64,000 nucleotides of DNA from CAZEGV01 sp964511645 (GCA_964511645.1 CAZEGV010000005.1:1-64000), one strand, 5' to 3'; shown: positions 8,806 to 18,877, counted from the first letter of the stretch. Notes: a model not told the origin generated them from the sequence alone. Numbers and translations are program-made.

Positions 8806-9888
8806 ATGACAGCATTTCTCATCATACTACCATTCATACTAATTTACACCATTTTTGTGGTGTGGGCAGAACGAAAAGTAGCTGGTTTTGTACAAGACAG
8901 GCTTGGTCCTGTAGAGGTAGGTTACAAAGGGTTATTACAAACCATAGCCGACCTACTTAAACTCATCCAAAAAGAAGACTTAGTACCTAAAGCAGGAATT
9001 AGGATAATCTTTTTATCAGCACCAGTAGTAATTGTAGCTGCTATTTTATCGGGATTTTCAACCATTCCATTGTCGCCAAACTGCATCGGTTCTAGCACCG
9101 AAGTAGGAGCTTTTTATTTAATCTCTATTATTTCTTTAGACGTTATTGGTTATATAATGGCGGGATGGGGTTCTAACAACAAATACTCAACACTTGGTGC
9201 CATGAGAGCAGTTGCTCAAATCATCTCTTACGAAGTGCCGCTCACCTTGATTATTTTAGCAATGCTTATGATTGGACAAACCCTAGACTTGCAAGAACTA
9301 TCATTTCAGCAAAGCTATCTCTATACAGGGCAAAGCTATTTGTTTGGGCTAAAATCTTTAAATATTAATATCTCAGATATGGGAGGAGTTTTATCGTGGA
9401 ATATCATACGCTTTCCTTTTGCCATCATAGGCTTTGTAGTATTTTTTATTGCCTCATTGGCAGAAGCCAACCGAGGTCCTTTTGATATCGCCGAAGCAGA
9501 ATCAGAAATCATCGCAGGATTCCATACCGAGTACAGTGGCTTTAGGTGGTCAATGATTATGCTTGGCGAATATGCTATATTGTTACTAATGGCATTACTT
9601 GGCACTATTCTATTCTTTGGAGGATGGAATACACCTTTCCCTAATATTGGTGATATACGATTAGCCGAGTGGACAACTGGCGATATCAAAGGAATATCAG
9701 GCTTGCTTTGGGGTATGTTTTGGTTATTCTCAAAAGCAATCATTTGGATTTTAGTCTCTTTATGGGTACGGTGGACTTACCCTAGACTTAGAATAGATCA
9801 GCTCATGTACTTTTGTTGGAAAGTATTAACCCCATTATCTATATTATTTGTATTACTAGCAGGTGTTTGGCGATTAATGATGATATAA
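8806..9888 (+). CDS. nuoH: NADH-quinone oxidoreductase subunit H
   Basis: NuoH is the membrane subunit at the junction of the peripheral and membrane arms of complex I and lines part of the quinone site. The 360-residue sequence has the expected eight or so membrane segments and conserved loops, including WAERKVAGFVQDRLGP near the start and EANRGPFDIAEAESEI (about 222-237) with its conserved acidic residues. It is the first gene of a nuoHIJKLMN operon; nuoA-G are not upstream, where radC is divergent instead. Length is normal. Confidence 0.97.
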   Translation: MTAFLIILPFILIYTIFVVWAERKVAGFVQDRLGPVEVGYKGLLQTIADLLKLIQKEDLVPKAGIRIIFLSAPVVIVAAILSGFSTIPLSPNCIGSSTEVGAFYLISIISLDVIGYIMAGWGSNNKYSTLGAMRAVAQIISYEVPLTLIILAMLMIGQTLDLQELSFQQSYLYTGQSYLFGLKSLNINISDMGGVLSWNIIRFPFAIIGFVVFFIASLAEANRGPFDIAEAESEIIAGFHTEYSGFRWSMIMLGEYAILLLMALLGTILFFGGWNTPFPNIGDIRLAEWTTGDIKGISGLLWGMFWLFSKAIIWILVSLWVRWTYPRLRIDQLMYFCWKVLTPLSILFVLLAGVWRLMMI

Positions 9889-9889
9889 T

Positions 9890-10780
9890 TTGAAAGGAAC
9901 TCATCTTACATATTGGGGCAATATAGCCGAGGGATACACTACTTTACTAGCAGGCATGAAACTCTCATGGAAACACCTATGGAAAGTTTGGATTGGAAAA
10001 AAGTACAGCAAAAATATTCAATCAGATAATTATTTTGACAATCAAGAAGGTGCAATTACTGTACAATACCCAAACGAAATCATTCCTGTACCAGATCACG
10101 GACGTTATCGCTTAGACAATGTAATGGAAGATTGCATCGTTTGTGATAAATGTGTAAAAATCTGCCCGGTAAACTGCATAGAAATAGACCCAATAAGGAG
10201 TGCGAGTGAAATCAGAAAAACCTCTGACGGATCTTCTGTACGTTTGTACGCTGCCAAATTTGATATTGACATGGCAAAATGTTGCTACTGTGGTTTGTGC
10301 ACAACAGTTTGCCCAACAGAATGCCTTACAATGACCAAAACCTATGATTACTCAGAGTATTCAGTGGATAAATTATTATACCATTATAGTGACCTTAGTC
10401 CTAAAGAAGCGACAGAAAAACAAGAAGAATTTGATTTGATTCAGGCCGTCAAAAAAGCAAAAAGAGAGCAAGAAGCAACAGAAAGAGCTACCGCAAAACC
10501 TACAATCAAGCCTGCTGGAGAAATTAAGCCTAAAATATTAATCAAAAAACCTTCTACAAATGCTAATACTAACGTAAAAACAGTTGCTAAGCCTAAAATA
10601 AAAATCCTTGGGGTTAAGAAACCTAATACGATCATTAAACCCAAGATACCAACTCAAAAAAAAGAAAGTAATGACACTAATACTGTAAAACCTGTCATCA
10701 AACCTAAAATAGTCATCCCTACAAAAAAAACTGCCACACTAAAGCCCAAAATAGCTCCTAAACCTAAAAAAGATGAGTAA
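9890..10780 (+). CDS. nuoI: NADH-quinone oxidoreductase subunit I with Lys/Pro-rich C-terminal tail
   Basis: NuoI carries the two [4Fe-4S] clusters N6a/N6b that pass electrons towards quinone. Both Cys motifs are intact (CIVCDKCVKICPVNC near 82-96 and CCYCGLCTTVCPTEC near 128-142). The start is a TTG one base after the nuoH stop (LKGTHLTYWGN); the first ATG is at residue 23. The core ends near residue 185. It is followed by about 110 residues of repeated KPKI/KPxIKP-type sequence rich in Lys, Pro, Ile and Thr, which the family normally lacks. The gene overlaps nuoJ by 8 bp. Confidence 0.95.
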   Translation: MKGTHLTYWGNIAEGYTTLLAGMKLSWKHLWKVWIGKKYSKNIQSDNYFDNQEGAITVQYPNEIIPVPDHGRYRLDNVMEDCIVCDKCVKICPVNCIEIDPIRSASEIRKTSDGSSVRLYAAKFDIDMAKCCYCGLCTTVCPTECLTMTKTYDYSEYSVDKLLYHYSDLSPKEATEKQEEFDLIQAVKKAKREQEATERATAKPTIKPAGEIKPKILIKKPSTNANTNVKTVAKPKIKILGVKKPNTIIKPKIPTQKKESNDTNTVKPVIKPKIVIPTKKTATLKPKIAPKPKKDE

Positions 10781-11285
10781 TGAGATTATATATCAAATAT
10801 TGATGACAAGCTTTGCTGTTTTAACAATCTCATCTGCTTTAGTAGTATTGTTTTTTAACAAAATAATATACGCAGCAATAAGCTTAATCATAAGTCTACT
10901 AGCTATCGCAGGAATTTTCACTTTATTAGGACACGATTTTTTAGCCTCTACTCAAATCATGGTTTACGTAGGCGGAGTACTCATCCTTATCATATTTGGG
11001 ATTATGCTTACAAAAAAAACTAGCGACAAAAAATCTTTAAGTACTCAAAAAAGACACCCTCTATTCGGAGTTCTTGTAGGGACCAGTACTTTGGGGGGAC
11101 TTTCTTACCTTTTATTTCAATCAGGAAAAACGACATCACTACTTCCTTACAAACAAGGAACTAAAGAAATCGGGAAATTACTAATGACCGATTATTTACT
11201 CCCTTTAGAGATTATCTCCATACTTTTGTTAGTAGTATTAATTGGTTCTGTGTATATCGCATCCAAAATAGAGACAGATGATTAG
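10773..11285 (+). CDS. nuoJ: NADH-quinone oxidoreductase subunit J
   Basis: This 170-residue membrane subunit of the complex I proton-pumping arm has about five hydrophobic segments and the conserved stretch around STQIMVYVGGVLILIIFGIML, which includes the pi-bulge helix of NuoJ. It overlaps nuoI by 8 bp and nuoK by 8 bp, so translation is probably coupled. Confidence 0.95.
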   Translation: MSNEIIYQILMTSFAVLTISSALVVLFFNKIIYAAISLIISLLAIAGIFTLLGHDFLASTQIMVYVGGVLILIIFGIMLTKKTSDKKSLSTQKRHPLFGVLVGTSTLGGLSYLLFQSGKTTSLLPYKQGTKEIGKLLMTDYLLPLEIISILLLVVLIGSVYIASKIETDD

Positions 11286-11562
11286 CGAATATTATTTATA
11301 TATCGGCATTCTTTTATTTAGTATTGGTTTAACAATCGTTATTATCAAACGTAATTTGATAATGATACTAATGGGAATTGAATTAATGCTTAACTCGGCA
11401 ACGCTTAACTTTGTAGCTTGTGGTACAGAGGGAAGTATTACGGCTCTATTTATCATTGTAATTGCTGTTGCAGAAGCTTCAATCGGATTAGCCTTAATTT
11501 TGGCTTTCGTCAGATATTACAAGACATCTAACTTGGATGAAATCAATCAATTAAAAGGGTGA
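11278..11562 (+). CDS. nuoK: NADH-quinone oxidoreductase subunit K
   Basis: The protein has 94 residues and three membrane helices. The conserved glutamates expected in the proton path are present in GIELMLNSATLNF and in AVAEASIGLALILAF. Length is close to the usual 100. The TGA stop overlaps the GTG start of nuoL (GTGA). Confidence 0.95.
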   Translation: MISEYYLYIGILLFSIGLTIVIIKRNLIMILMGIELMLNSATLNFVACGTEGSITALFIIVIAVAEASIGLALILAFVRYYKTSNLDEINQLKG

Positions 11563-13706
11563 ATTTACTGACCACCATATCACCCATCAGTAGCTTTGAT
11601 ACAACAATATTATTATCTCTTATAGTATTTTTGATGCCTTTGGCGGTATTTCTGTTTTTGATTTTCTTTGGTAGAAGAGTTTCTAGCTACAGAGGTGTAG
11701 GTGCTACTGTTTTTATCTTTTTTAGTTTCATAATAAGTATCGTCATATTTATGCAAACCTACGCAGGCAACACTCATTACTATAGTATTGAATGGTTTAG
11801 GGTTTCTGAAAACACAATCTTTAATATTGGTATAAGAATAGACAAAGTAACCGCTTTAATGGTTTTACTCGTCAATTTCATTTCTTTCTTGGTTCATTTA
11901 TTTTCTATCGAATACATTCGAGGAGATAAACATTTTGAAAAATATTTCTCTTATTTAGGCTTATTTACATTTTCTATGCTTGGGATTTTACTAGCCGATA
12001 ATTTATTACAAATTTTCATCTTTTGGGAGCTAGTAGGACTCTCGTCTTATCTTTTAATTGGTTTTTTCTTCACAAAAGAATCCGCTAGTTATTCTAGCAA
12101 AAAAGCTTTTATCGTCAATAGAGTTGGAGACGCAGGTTTTTTGATGGCAATACTTATCATCATACACTTCACCAACACCTTAACCATTACAGAACTTCCA
12201 GGTCTCATTAGCAACATCCCTAGTCCTTGGCTAAGCCTCGCTGGGCTTGGTCTATTTCTTGGAGCAATGGGTAAATCAGCACAATTTCCTTTACACGTTT
12301 GGCTACCCAACGCCATGGAAGGACCAACTCCTGTATCAGCATTAATCCACGCCGCTACAATGGTTGCAGCAGGGATTTATTTACTTTTTAGAATCAATTT
12401 TATATTTACACCCGACATATCATTGCTTATCACAATTATTGGATTAATAACAAGTGTAATAGGAGCTTTCTCCGCTATTTCTCAAACTGATATCAAAAAG
12501 GTGTTGGCATTCTCAACTATTTCTCAACTGGGTTATATGGTAATGGGGATGGGAGTTGGGGCTTATGACGCTTCTTTATTTCATCTTATTACTCACGCTT
12601 TTTTTAAAGCTTGTCTGTTTTTGTCTGCGGGTGCTGTTATCCACTCTATGCACCACGTAAAGTTAGAAATGAAAAAAAATGGAGTCAATGTTGACTTTGA
12701 CCCTCAAGACATGAGATTAATGGGAGGCTTACGCAAAAGAATGCCCATCACGTTTTACGCCTATATGATTGCAACAGCATCCTTAGCAGGTTTGCCTTTC
12801 TTTTCTGGATTTATGTCTAAAGATGCAATTATTACTGCTCTTTTTGCTTGGGCAGAAACACAAAACCCTATCTACTACATTATTCCCATCACAGCAATAT
12901 TCACAGTACTTATGACTGCTTTTTATATGTTTAGGCAAGTATTTATGATTTATTTTCACGATTTTAGATTAGAAAAATTTCATCCTCAGTTAGCTGGTGC
13001 TTACGAAAAAGTAATTGAGACCCCTTGGTTAATGCGCATTCCTATCATTATTTTAGCATCACTCTCTTTGTTTTTTGTATTTTCATACAACCCTTTTGAC
13101 TCAAATATGGGTTGGATGAATTCAGTTGTTTCAGCAAACACTTTTTCTACAAGTCAGCTAAATAGTTGGCACTATACTGTAAGTATTTCCTCTGTTCTGG
13201 CTGGATTAATTGGCGTTGCCTTTTCTTATTATCAGTTTGGCAGAAAGGATTTTGTAAGCGAAGTCATTCATACACCAATGAAAGAACGTATCTTCTTAAC
13301 TAGACTCTCATTCAACAGCTGGTATTTAGATAAAATATATAATACTACATTTGTAAAACCTCAGTTATTACTTGCCAAATATTTTACTTGGATAGATTTA
13401 CATATTATTGATAAAGTAATTAACCTAATATCTTCGATGAGCATTCAACAGGCAAAACTCATCACTTGGCTAGACCATAACATTATTGATAAACTTGTAT
13501 TAATCGCAGGTTACAAACAGATTATTATTGCATGGTTTGTAGAAGTATTTGACAAAAACATCATAGATGGATTAATAAAATCATTAGCTGAAAGCTTAAA
13601 AACTATCGGAAGACTCATAAATAAACTACAAAGTGGAAATGCACAGCTCTACGTAGCTAGTACATTGCTTTTGTTTATCGTATTATTGTATAATATTTTA
13701 ACTTAG
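11559..13706 (+). CDS. nuoL: NADH-quinone oxidoreductase subunit L
   Basis: NuoL is the distal antiporter-like pump subunit with the long lateral helix. It begins with GTG overlapping the nuoK stop. The 715 residues contain the canonical Mrp-antiporter core (IFWELVGLSSYLLIGFF, KSAQFPLHVWLPNAMEGPTPVSALIHAATMV, KKVLAFSTISQLGYM) with the expected Glu and Lys residues in the channel helices. The protein is somewhat longer than E. coli NuoL (613), mostly in the C-terminal amphipathic region. Confidence 0.97.
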   Translation: MNLLTTISPISSFDTTILLSLIVFLMPLAVFLFLIFFGRRVSSYRGVGATVFIFFSFIISIVIFMQTYAGNTHYYSIEWFRVSENTIFNIGIRIDKVTALMVLLVNFISFLVHLFSIEYIRGDKHFEKYFSYLGLFTFSMLGILLADNLLQIFIFWELVGLSSYLLIGFFFTKESASYSSKKAFIVNRVGDAGFLMAILIIIHFTNTLTITELPGLISNIPSPWLSLAGLGLFLGAMGKSAQFPLHVWLPNAMEGPTPVSALIHAATMVAAGIYLLFRINFIFTPDISLLITIIGLITSVIGAFSAISQTDIKKVLAFSTISQLGYMVMGMGVGAYDASLFHLITHAFFKACLFLSAGAVIHSMHHVKLEMKKNGVNVDFDPQDMRLMGGLRKRMPITFYAYMIATASLAGLPFFSGFMSKDAIITALFAWAETQNPIYYIIPITAIFTVLMTAFYMFRQVFMIYFHDFRLEKFHPQLAGAYEKVIETPWLMRIPIIILASLSLFFVFSYNPFDSNMGWMNSVVSANTFSTSQLNSWHYTVSISSVLAGLIGVAFSYYQFGRKDFVSEVIHTPMKERIFLTRLSFNSWYLDKIYNTTFVKPQLLLAKYFTWIDLHIIDKVINLISSMSIQQAKLITWLDHNIIDKLVLIAGYKQIIIAWFVEVFDKNIIDGLIKSLAESLKTIGRLINKLQSGNAQLYVASTLLLFIVLLYNILT

Positions 13707-13718
13707 AATATAAAATAG

Positions 13719-15410
13719 ATGTTAAGTACTATCATTTTCATCCCTTTATTGGCATTAGTAGTGATGTTACTACTACCAGATTCAAGCAAGCAACTCTTCA
13801 AATGGGTTGCCACAGGAACTACTTTTATACAGTTAGTTTTAGCACTCACCGTCTATCTCACTTATCAGCCTAGTGATGCTGTTGGTTTGTTTTACACAAA
13901 AGACTTTGCTTTTGTAGAACGAATCCAGTGGATTTCTGTAATGATGAAAAACTGGGGAGGAATCTCAGCTCATTATTTTGTAGGAGTAGACGGATTAAGT
14001 GTCTCAATGCTATTACTTTGTGGTATTGTAATGTTTATTGGGGCAATTGCTTCATGGAATATACAGAAAAAAACAAAGGGATATTTCGTGCTGTACATGT
14101 TATTAAGTACTGCCGTTTTCGGTTGTTTTGTATCACTTGATTTACTTTTATTTTACCTCTTTTTTGAGCTAATGCTATTACCATTATATTTCTTAATTGG
14201 GATATGGGGTGGGAAAAGAAAAGAATATGCTGCAATAAAATTTTTCTTGTACACTCTTTTTGGCTCTATTTTTATTCTTTTGGTTATTGTAGGATTATAC
14301 CTTTCGGTTATTGACCCAGCCCTTACCGCAATCAACCTAGGTCTTGTCAATCAGCTGAGTGCCGTTACACCCGAAATAATCACAACAGTACAAAACTTAT
14401 TAGCCAACAACCAGATTCCTTCATCAGCTATTGTCCATACCTTTGATATGGTATTAATGACTGATAGTAATAATTACATTCAAGACGGATTACTTTCTCC
14501 ATTCATCAATCAAGAAATATTTGGTTACTCTACCAGGTCTATTGCTTTTATTTGTTTGTTTATTGGTTTCGCAATAAAATTACCTGTTGTGCCCTTTCAT
14601 ACTTGGTTGCCAGATGCTCACGTTCAAGCACCTACCGCAGTATCTGTTGTTTTTGCTGGTATTTTGTTAAAGATAGGAGGGTATGGACTCATTCGTGTTG
14701 CTTATACAATTTTCCCTCAAGAAGGTGCTCACTGGGCTTGGATTGTCGCCTTACTCGGTGTGATTTCTATATTATGGGGAGCTTATAATGCCCTTGCCCA
14801 AAAAGACCTCAAGAGACTTATTGCCTATTCATCTGTCTCTCACATGGGGTTTGTATTGCTAGGTATCGCTTCATATACAGTAGAGGGGATGACTGGTGCT
14901 GTGTATCAAATGTTTAGTCACGGGATATTATCTGCATTATTATTTATCATAGTAGGAGTGATTTATGATAGAGTGGCAGACAGAAATATCGACAGCTTCA
15001 AAGGATTAGCCACACAAATGCCATACTATACTGCTGTTACTACTATTGCATTTTTCGCATCATTAGGCTTACCTGCATTCTCTACTTTTATTGCCGAAGT
15101 ATTGGTCTTTATTGGTGCTTTTTCTTCTGGACTAATCCCTCATTGGATGGTTTTAATAGCCTTACTGAGTATCGTTCTTACAGCAGGGTATTTCTTATGG
15201 ACATTACAACGTGTGTTTTTTGGTAAGCTGTGGCTAAAAGATGATTCTTGGAAAAAAAGCTTAAAAGACATCACCTTAAGAGAGCGTATCATGATGATTC
15301 CTTTAGTAACCCTATCTTTTGTTTTTGGAATTTTACCAATGTTACTTATTAGTAAAATCGCTCCTTCAGTCAATTTGTTCGTAGAATTCGTTAACAATGC
15401 TATCAAGTAA
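13719..15410 (+). CDS. nuoM: NADH-quinone oxidoreductase subunit M
   Basis: NuoM is the middle antiporter-like pump subunit. The core motifs are intact: FFELMLLPLYFLIGIWGG with the conserved Glu, KLPVVPFHTWLPDAHVQAPTAVSV with the conserved Lys, and KRLIAYSSVSHMGFVLLG. At 563 residues it is longer than the E. coli protein. The extra length is a poorly conserved loop of about 65 residues (near 200-265) between the fifth and sixth core helices. It lies 12 bp after nuoL and overlaps nuoN by 14 bp. Confidence 0.97.
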   Translation: MLSTIIFIPLLALVVMLLLPDSSKQLFKWVATGTTFIQLVLALTVYLTYQPSDAVGLFYTKDFAFVERIQWISVMMKNWGGISAHYFVGVDGLSVSMLLLCGIVMFIGAIASWNIQKKTKGYFVLYMLLSTAVFGCFVSLDLLLFYLFFELMLLPLYFLIGIWGGKRKEYAAIKFFLYTLFGSIFILLVIVGLYLSVIDPALTAINLGLVNQLSAVTPEIITTVQNLLANNQIPSSAIVHTFDMVLMTDSNNYIQDGLLSPFINQEIFGYSTRSIAFICLFIGFAIKLPVVPFHTWLPDAHVQAPTAVSVVFAGILLKIGGYGLIRVAYTIFPQEGAHWAWIVALLGVISILWGAYNALAQKDLKRLIAYSSVSHMGFVLLGIASYTVEGMTGAVYQMFSHGILSALLFIIVGVIYDRVADRNIDSFKGLATQMPYYTAVTTIAFFASLGLPAFSTFIAEVLVFIGAFSSGLIPHWMVLIALLSIVLTAGYFLWTLQRVFFGKLWLKDDSWKKSLKDITLRERIMMIPLVTLSFVFGILPMLLISKIAPSVNLFVEFVNNAIK

Positions 15411-16893
15411 AATCCTTCATATCACCGAAAGTCTATCAGGATTCTATCCTGAACTTTCTCTCATATTTGGCATTATTACACTTATGCTAATAGGTCTATT
15501 TAAACCTGATTTCGTACGTAATTACGGTCATTTTTTAGTCAATTCATTATTGATTATCACCATTATACTAGAGCTTAATCAGTATATAGCTTGTGCTGAT
15601 AGTGATACTTTTCTATTCTTATCTATGATTAAGATTTCTAATCTTTCCATTATTTTAAGAATATTATTGACCTTAGGCACTTATGTTATGATACAATATA
15701 CTGGACTATCTAAGTCGCTTAAAAACTACCAAGAATACGTTAACATGGAGTTTTACGTATTAGTCTTGTCATTATTATTAGGGGCTAATATGATGATATT
15801 GTCTAATAACTTTTTGATGTTATTCATCTCTATTGAGTTTATTTCTCTAGTGTCTTACACTTTAGTTACTTTCAGTTCAGATCAAAGATTTACACGAGAA
15901 GCAGCGATGAAGTATTTTGTGTTTGGTGCTACCACCGCTGCTATTATGGCTTATGGAATATCTTGGATATATACTTACACTAATAGTTTAAGTTATTACA
16001 GCATTACTACGTTTTTATTTGAAAACGGCAACAATTCTGTCCCTACATTGTTTTGGGCAGGAGTATTAATGACAAGTGTAGGACTTCTATTTAAACTATC
16101 CATTGTTCCTTTTCATTTTTGGACGCCAGACGTGTATCAAGGATCCTCTTATAAGGTTGCTTCATTATTTGCTTATGTTCCTAAGGTCGCAGCGATAGGC
16201 GTATTTATGATTTTTTTCGAAATCCAATATTTTCACGTAAGTGATGTCTTAAAAAACATGATAGCAGTACTAGCTATAGTAACAATGCTCATAGGAAATC
16301 TCGGTGCACTAAGGCAAACTGATATCAAACGCTTACTCGCTTACTCATCTATTGCCCAAAGCGGTTTTGTCATTGTAGGCTTATTATCAAGCAATACCTC
16401 TATCGGTTTAGAATCAATGACTTTTTACCTCTTCATATATGTCTTTTTGAATTTCACAACTTTTATTGCTATTGATTGGCTAGGAGAAGTCACAAAGTCA
16501 ACCGAAATAAAAAGCTTTGCTGGCTTATCCAAAACCTTCCCCTTATTCAGTTTTCTTATTACTCTAGCTATGATTGGTTTAGTAGGATTACCTCCTACAG
16601 TAGGCTTTAGTGCTAAATTTATGATTTTACAGGCTTTAATGCTGTCAGAGGGGTTTTCTAAAGACCCACTGCTTGTCACTGTTTTTATTGTTGCCGTATT
16701 TACGGCCGTTCTTTCACTATTTTATTATCTTAAACTACCATATTTTTTATACATCAAAGAATTTTCGATTAAAAAAGAACTTAAAATTAGCTACGCCCAT
16801 AAAATCTTTATAGTTTTGGTTTCAATACCAATTATACTAGGTTTTATTGCTTGGTCATTGGTATTAGATATAATTAATATGTTTGTAGCATAA
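15397..16893 (+). CDS. nuoN: NADH-quinone oxidoreductase subunit N
   Basis: NuoN is the third antiporter-like subunit, next to NuoK. The 498-residue protein has about 14 membrane segments, with the conserved ISIEFISLVSYTLV, FKLSIVPFHFWTPDVYQGSS and KRLLAYSSIAQSGFV motifs. It starts inside the end of nuoM and is followed after 13 bp by the amidophosphoribosyltransferase-like gene, which therefore belongs to the same transcription unit. Confidence 0.96.
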   Translation: MLSSKILHITESLSGFYPELSLIFGIITLMLIGLFKPDFVRNYGHFLVNSLLIITIILELNQYIACADSDTFLFLSMIKISNLSIILRILLTLGTYVMIQYTGLSKSLKNYQEYVNMEFYVLVLSLLLGANMMILSNNFLMLFISIEFISLVSYTLVTFSSDQRFTREAAMKYFVFGATTAAIMAYGISWIYTYTNSLSYYSITTFLFENGNNSVPTLFWAGVLMTSVGLLFKLSIVPFHFWTPDVYQGSSYKVASLFAYVPKVAAIGVFMIFFEIQYFHVSDVLKNMIAVLAIVTMLIGNLGALRQTDIKRLLAYSSIAQSGFVIVGLLSSNTSIGLESMTFYLFIYVFLNFTTFIAIDWLGEVTKSTEIKSFAGLSKTFPLFSFLITLAMIGLVGLPPTVGFSAKFMILQALMLSEGFSKDPLLVTVFIVAVFTAVLSLFYYLKLPYFLYIKEFSIKKELKISYAHKIFIVLVSIPIILGFIAWSLVLDIINMFVA

Positions 16894-16906
16894 CTGAAAA
16901 AAGACT

Positions 16907-18796
16907 ATGAGTGACGCTATTAAGCACGAATGCGGGATTGCCTTAATAAGACTTCGTAAACCATATTCATACTATATAGAAAAGTATGGGTCGCCTCTTT
17001 ATGCTTTAAACAAGCTGTATTTACTAATGGAAAAACAGCATAATCGTGGGCAAGACGGTGCTGGAATAGCCACAATCAAAATAAATGTACCAGAAGGGGT
17101 TCGTTATATCAGCCGTTACCGATCTATTGCCAATCAGCCAATAGCAGATATTTTTAAACGAGTAAATAAAAAATTCAACAAAGTAATCAAAAACAATCCT
17201 GAAAAAATGAAGGATGCAAAATGGTTACAAGAAAATGTAGCATTTACTGGAGAAGTACTTTTGGGACACCTTAGATATGGCACGCATGGTGTTAACAGTG
17301 TAGAAAGCTGTCACCCTTTTTTACGCCAAAGCAACTGGAGAAGTAAAAGCCTTGTAGTAGCTGGAAATTTTAATATGACCAATGTAGATTATCAATTCAA
17401 CAAATTGGTAGAGCTTGGTCAGCATCCAAAAGAAAAATCAGACACCGTAACTGTATTAGAAAAAATCGGACATTTTTTGGATGAAGAAAGTCAATTAATG
17501 TTTGACAGGTTCAAAGATAAATTCACCAATAGAGAAATTACCAAAACCATTGAGAATGAAATGGATTTGGAACGAGTACTTAAGCGTGCCTGTAAAGATT
17601 TTGATGGAGGTTATGCAATGTGTGGACTTACTGGTTATGGAGGTTCATTTGTAGCTAGAGATCCCGCGGGGATTAGACCTGCTTATTATTATGCCGATGA
17701 CGAGATAATTGTTGTCGCTTCAGAAAAGCCAGCAATTAAAACAGCTTTTGGAGTGGATTATAAGGAAATTAAAGAAGTAACACCTGGTCACGCTTTAATT
17801 ATAGATAAAAAAGGAGAGTTCAAGGAAATACAATTCACTGATTTACTTCCTAAAAAATCTTGTTCTTTTGAGCGTATATATTTCTCTCGTGCCTCTGATC
17901 CAGAGATTTATGAAGAACGAAAAAACTTAGGACGATTTTTAGTGCCTCAAGTACTCAAAAAAATCAACAACGATTTAGAAAATACGGTATTCTCTTTTAT
18001 CCCAAATTCTGCAGAAGTAGCTTATATGGGCTTAATAGAAGGTGTAAACAATCACCTTAATGATTATAGAATAAAAGAAATACAAAAAGGAAAGCTTAAT
18101 GATAAGCAACTAAAAGCCTTAATGAGTTATTCTATTCGTACAGAGAAAATTGTAATTAAAGACGCAAAATTAAGAACTTTTATCACTGAAGATAAGCACA
18201 GAGGCGATTTGGTGGCACACGTATATGACACTACATACGAAGTAGTACGCAAAAACGTAGACACTATTGTAGTCATTGATGATTCTATTGTAAGAGGAAC
18301 AACACTAGAGCGTAGTATCTTACAGTTATTAGATACATTAAGTCCTAAAAAAATCATCATAGTTTCTTCGGCACCCCAAATCAGATATCCTGATTGCTAC
18401 GGAATAGATATGTCTAAGATGAAAGAATTTGTAGCTTTTAGAGCACTTATAGCTCTACTTGAAGATGACAATAAATCATATCGATTACAAGAGGTTTACG
18501 AAAAATGTGTACGCTCTCAAATTACATTAGAGCAGTCACCTAACTATGTTCAGGAACTTTATGACATGTATACTCAAGTACAAATCACAGAAAAAATAGC
18601 CAAAATCATTCTTCCAGAAGGAGTAAATGCGGAAGTAGAAGTTATCTATCAAACAGTAGACAATCTACACAAAGCTTGCCCAGAACACTTAGGTGATTGG
18701 TACTTTACTGGTAACTATCCAACTGATGGTGGTAATAAAGTAGTCAATAGAGCATTCATCAACTATATAGACGGAAACACCAAAAGAGCGTATTAA
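16907..18796 (+). CDS. Amidophosphoribosyltransferase-like protein (long PurF homologue)
   Basis: The protein combines a class II glutamine amidotransferase domain (nucleophile Cys9 in HECGIALI, then MEKQHNRGQDGAGIA) with a type I phosphoribosyltransferase domain whose PRPP loop VVIDDSIVRGTT lies near residues 453-465. This is the PurF architecture that makes phosphoribosylamine in purine synthesis. At 629 residues it is over 100 residues longer than ordinary PurF; insertions lie between the motifs and at the C-terminus. Bacteroidota often carry such a long form beside a standard PurF, so it may be a paralogue. The Cys is residue 9, so removal of a short propeptide would be needed if it follows the PurF maturation route. 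Confidence 0.85.
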   Translation: MSDAIKHECGIALIRLRKPYSYYIEKYGSPLYALNKLYLLMEKQHNRGQDGAGIATIKINVPEGVRYISRYRSIANQPIADIFKRVNKKFNKVIKNNPEKMKDAKWLQENVAFTGEVLLGHLRYGTHGVNSVESCHPFLRQSNWRSKSLVVAGNFNMTNVDYQFNKLVELGQHPKEKSDTVTVLEKIGHFLDEESQLMFDRFKDKFTNREITKTIENEMDLERVLKRACKDFDGGYAMCGLTGYGGSFVARDPAGIRPAYYYADDEIIVVASEKPAIKTAFGVDYKEIKEVTPGHALIIDKKGEFKEIQFTDLLPKKSCSFERIYFSRASDPEIYEERKNLGRFLVPQVLKKINNDLENTVFSFIPNSAEVAYMGLIEGVNNHLNDYRIKEIQKGKLNDKQLKALMSYSIRTEKIVIKDAKLRTFITEDKHRGDLVAHVYDTTYEVVRKNVDTIVVIDDSIVRGTTLERSILQLLDTLSPKKIIIVSSAPQIRYPDCYGIDMSKMKEFVAFRALIALLEDDNKSYRLQEVYEKCVRSQITLEQSPNYVQELYDMYTQVQITEKIAKIILPEGVNAEVEVIYQTVDNLHKACPEHLGDWYFTGNYPTDGGNKVVNRAFINYIDGNTKRAY

Positions 18797-18818
18797 GTCC
18801 TTTTTGAGTAAAGGATAT

Positions 18819-18866
18819 AAATACCTAAATTTTTATCTTGGATAATTAGGCTTAGGTATTTTTTTT
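18819..18866 (+). terminator. Intrinsic terminator of the nuo/purF-like operon
   Basis: Arms AATACCTAA (18820-18828) and TTAGGTATT (18852-18860) with a run of eight T, 23 bp after the stop codon at 18796. Confidence 0.65.
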
Positions 18867-18877
18867 GTAACCAAAGC

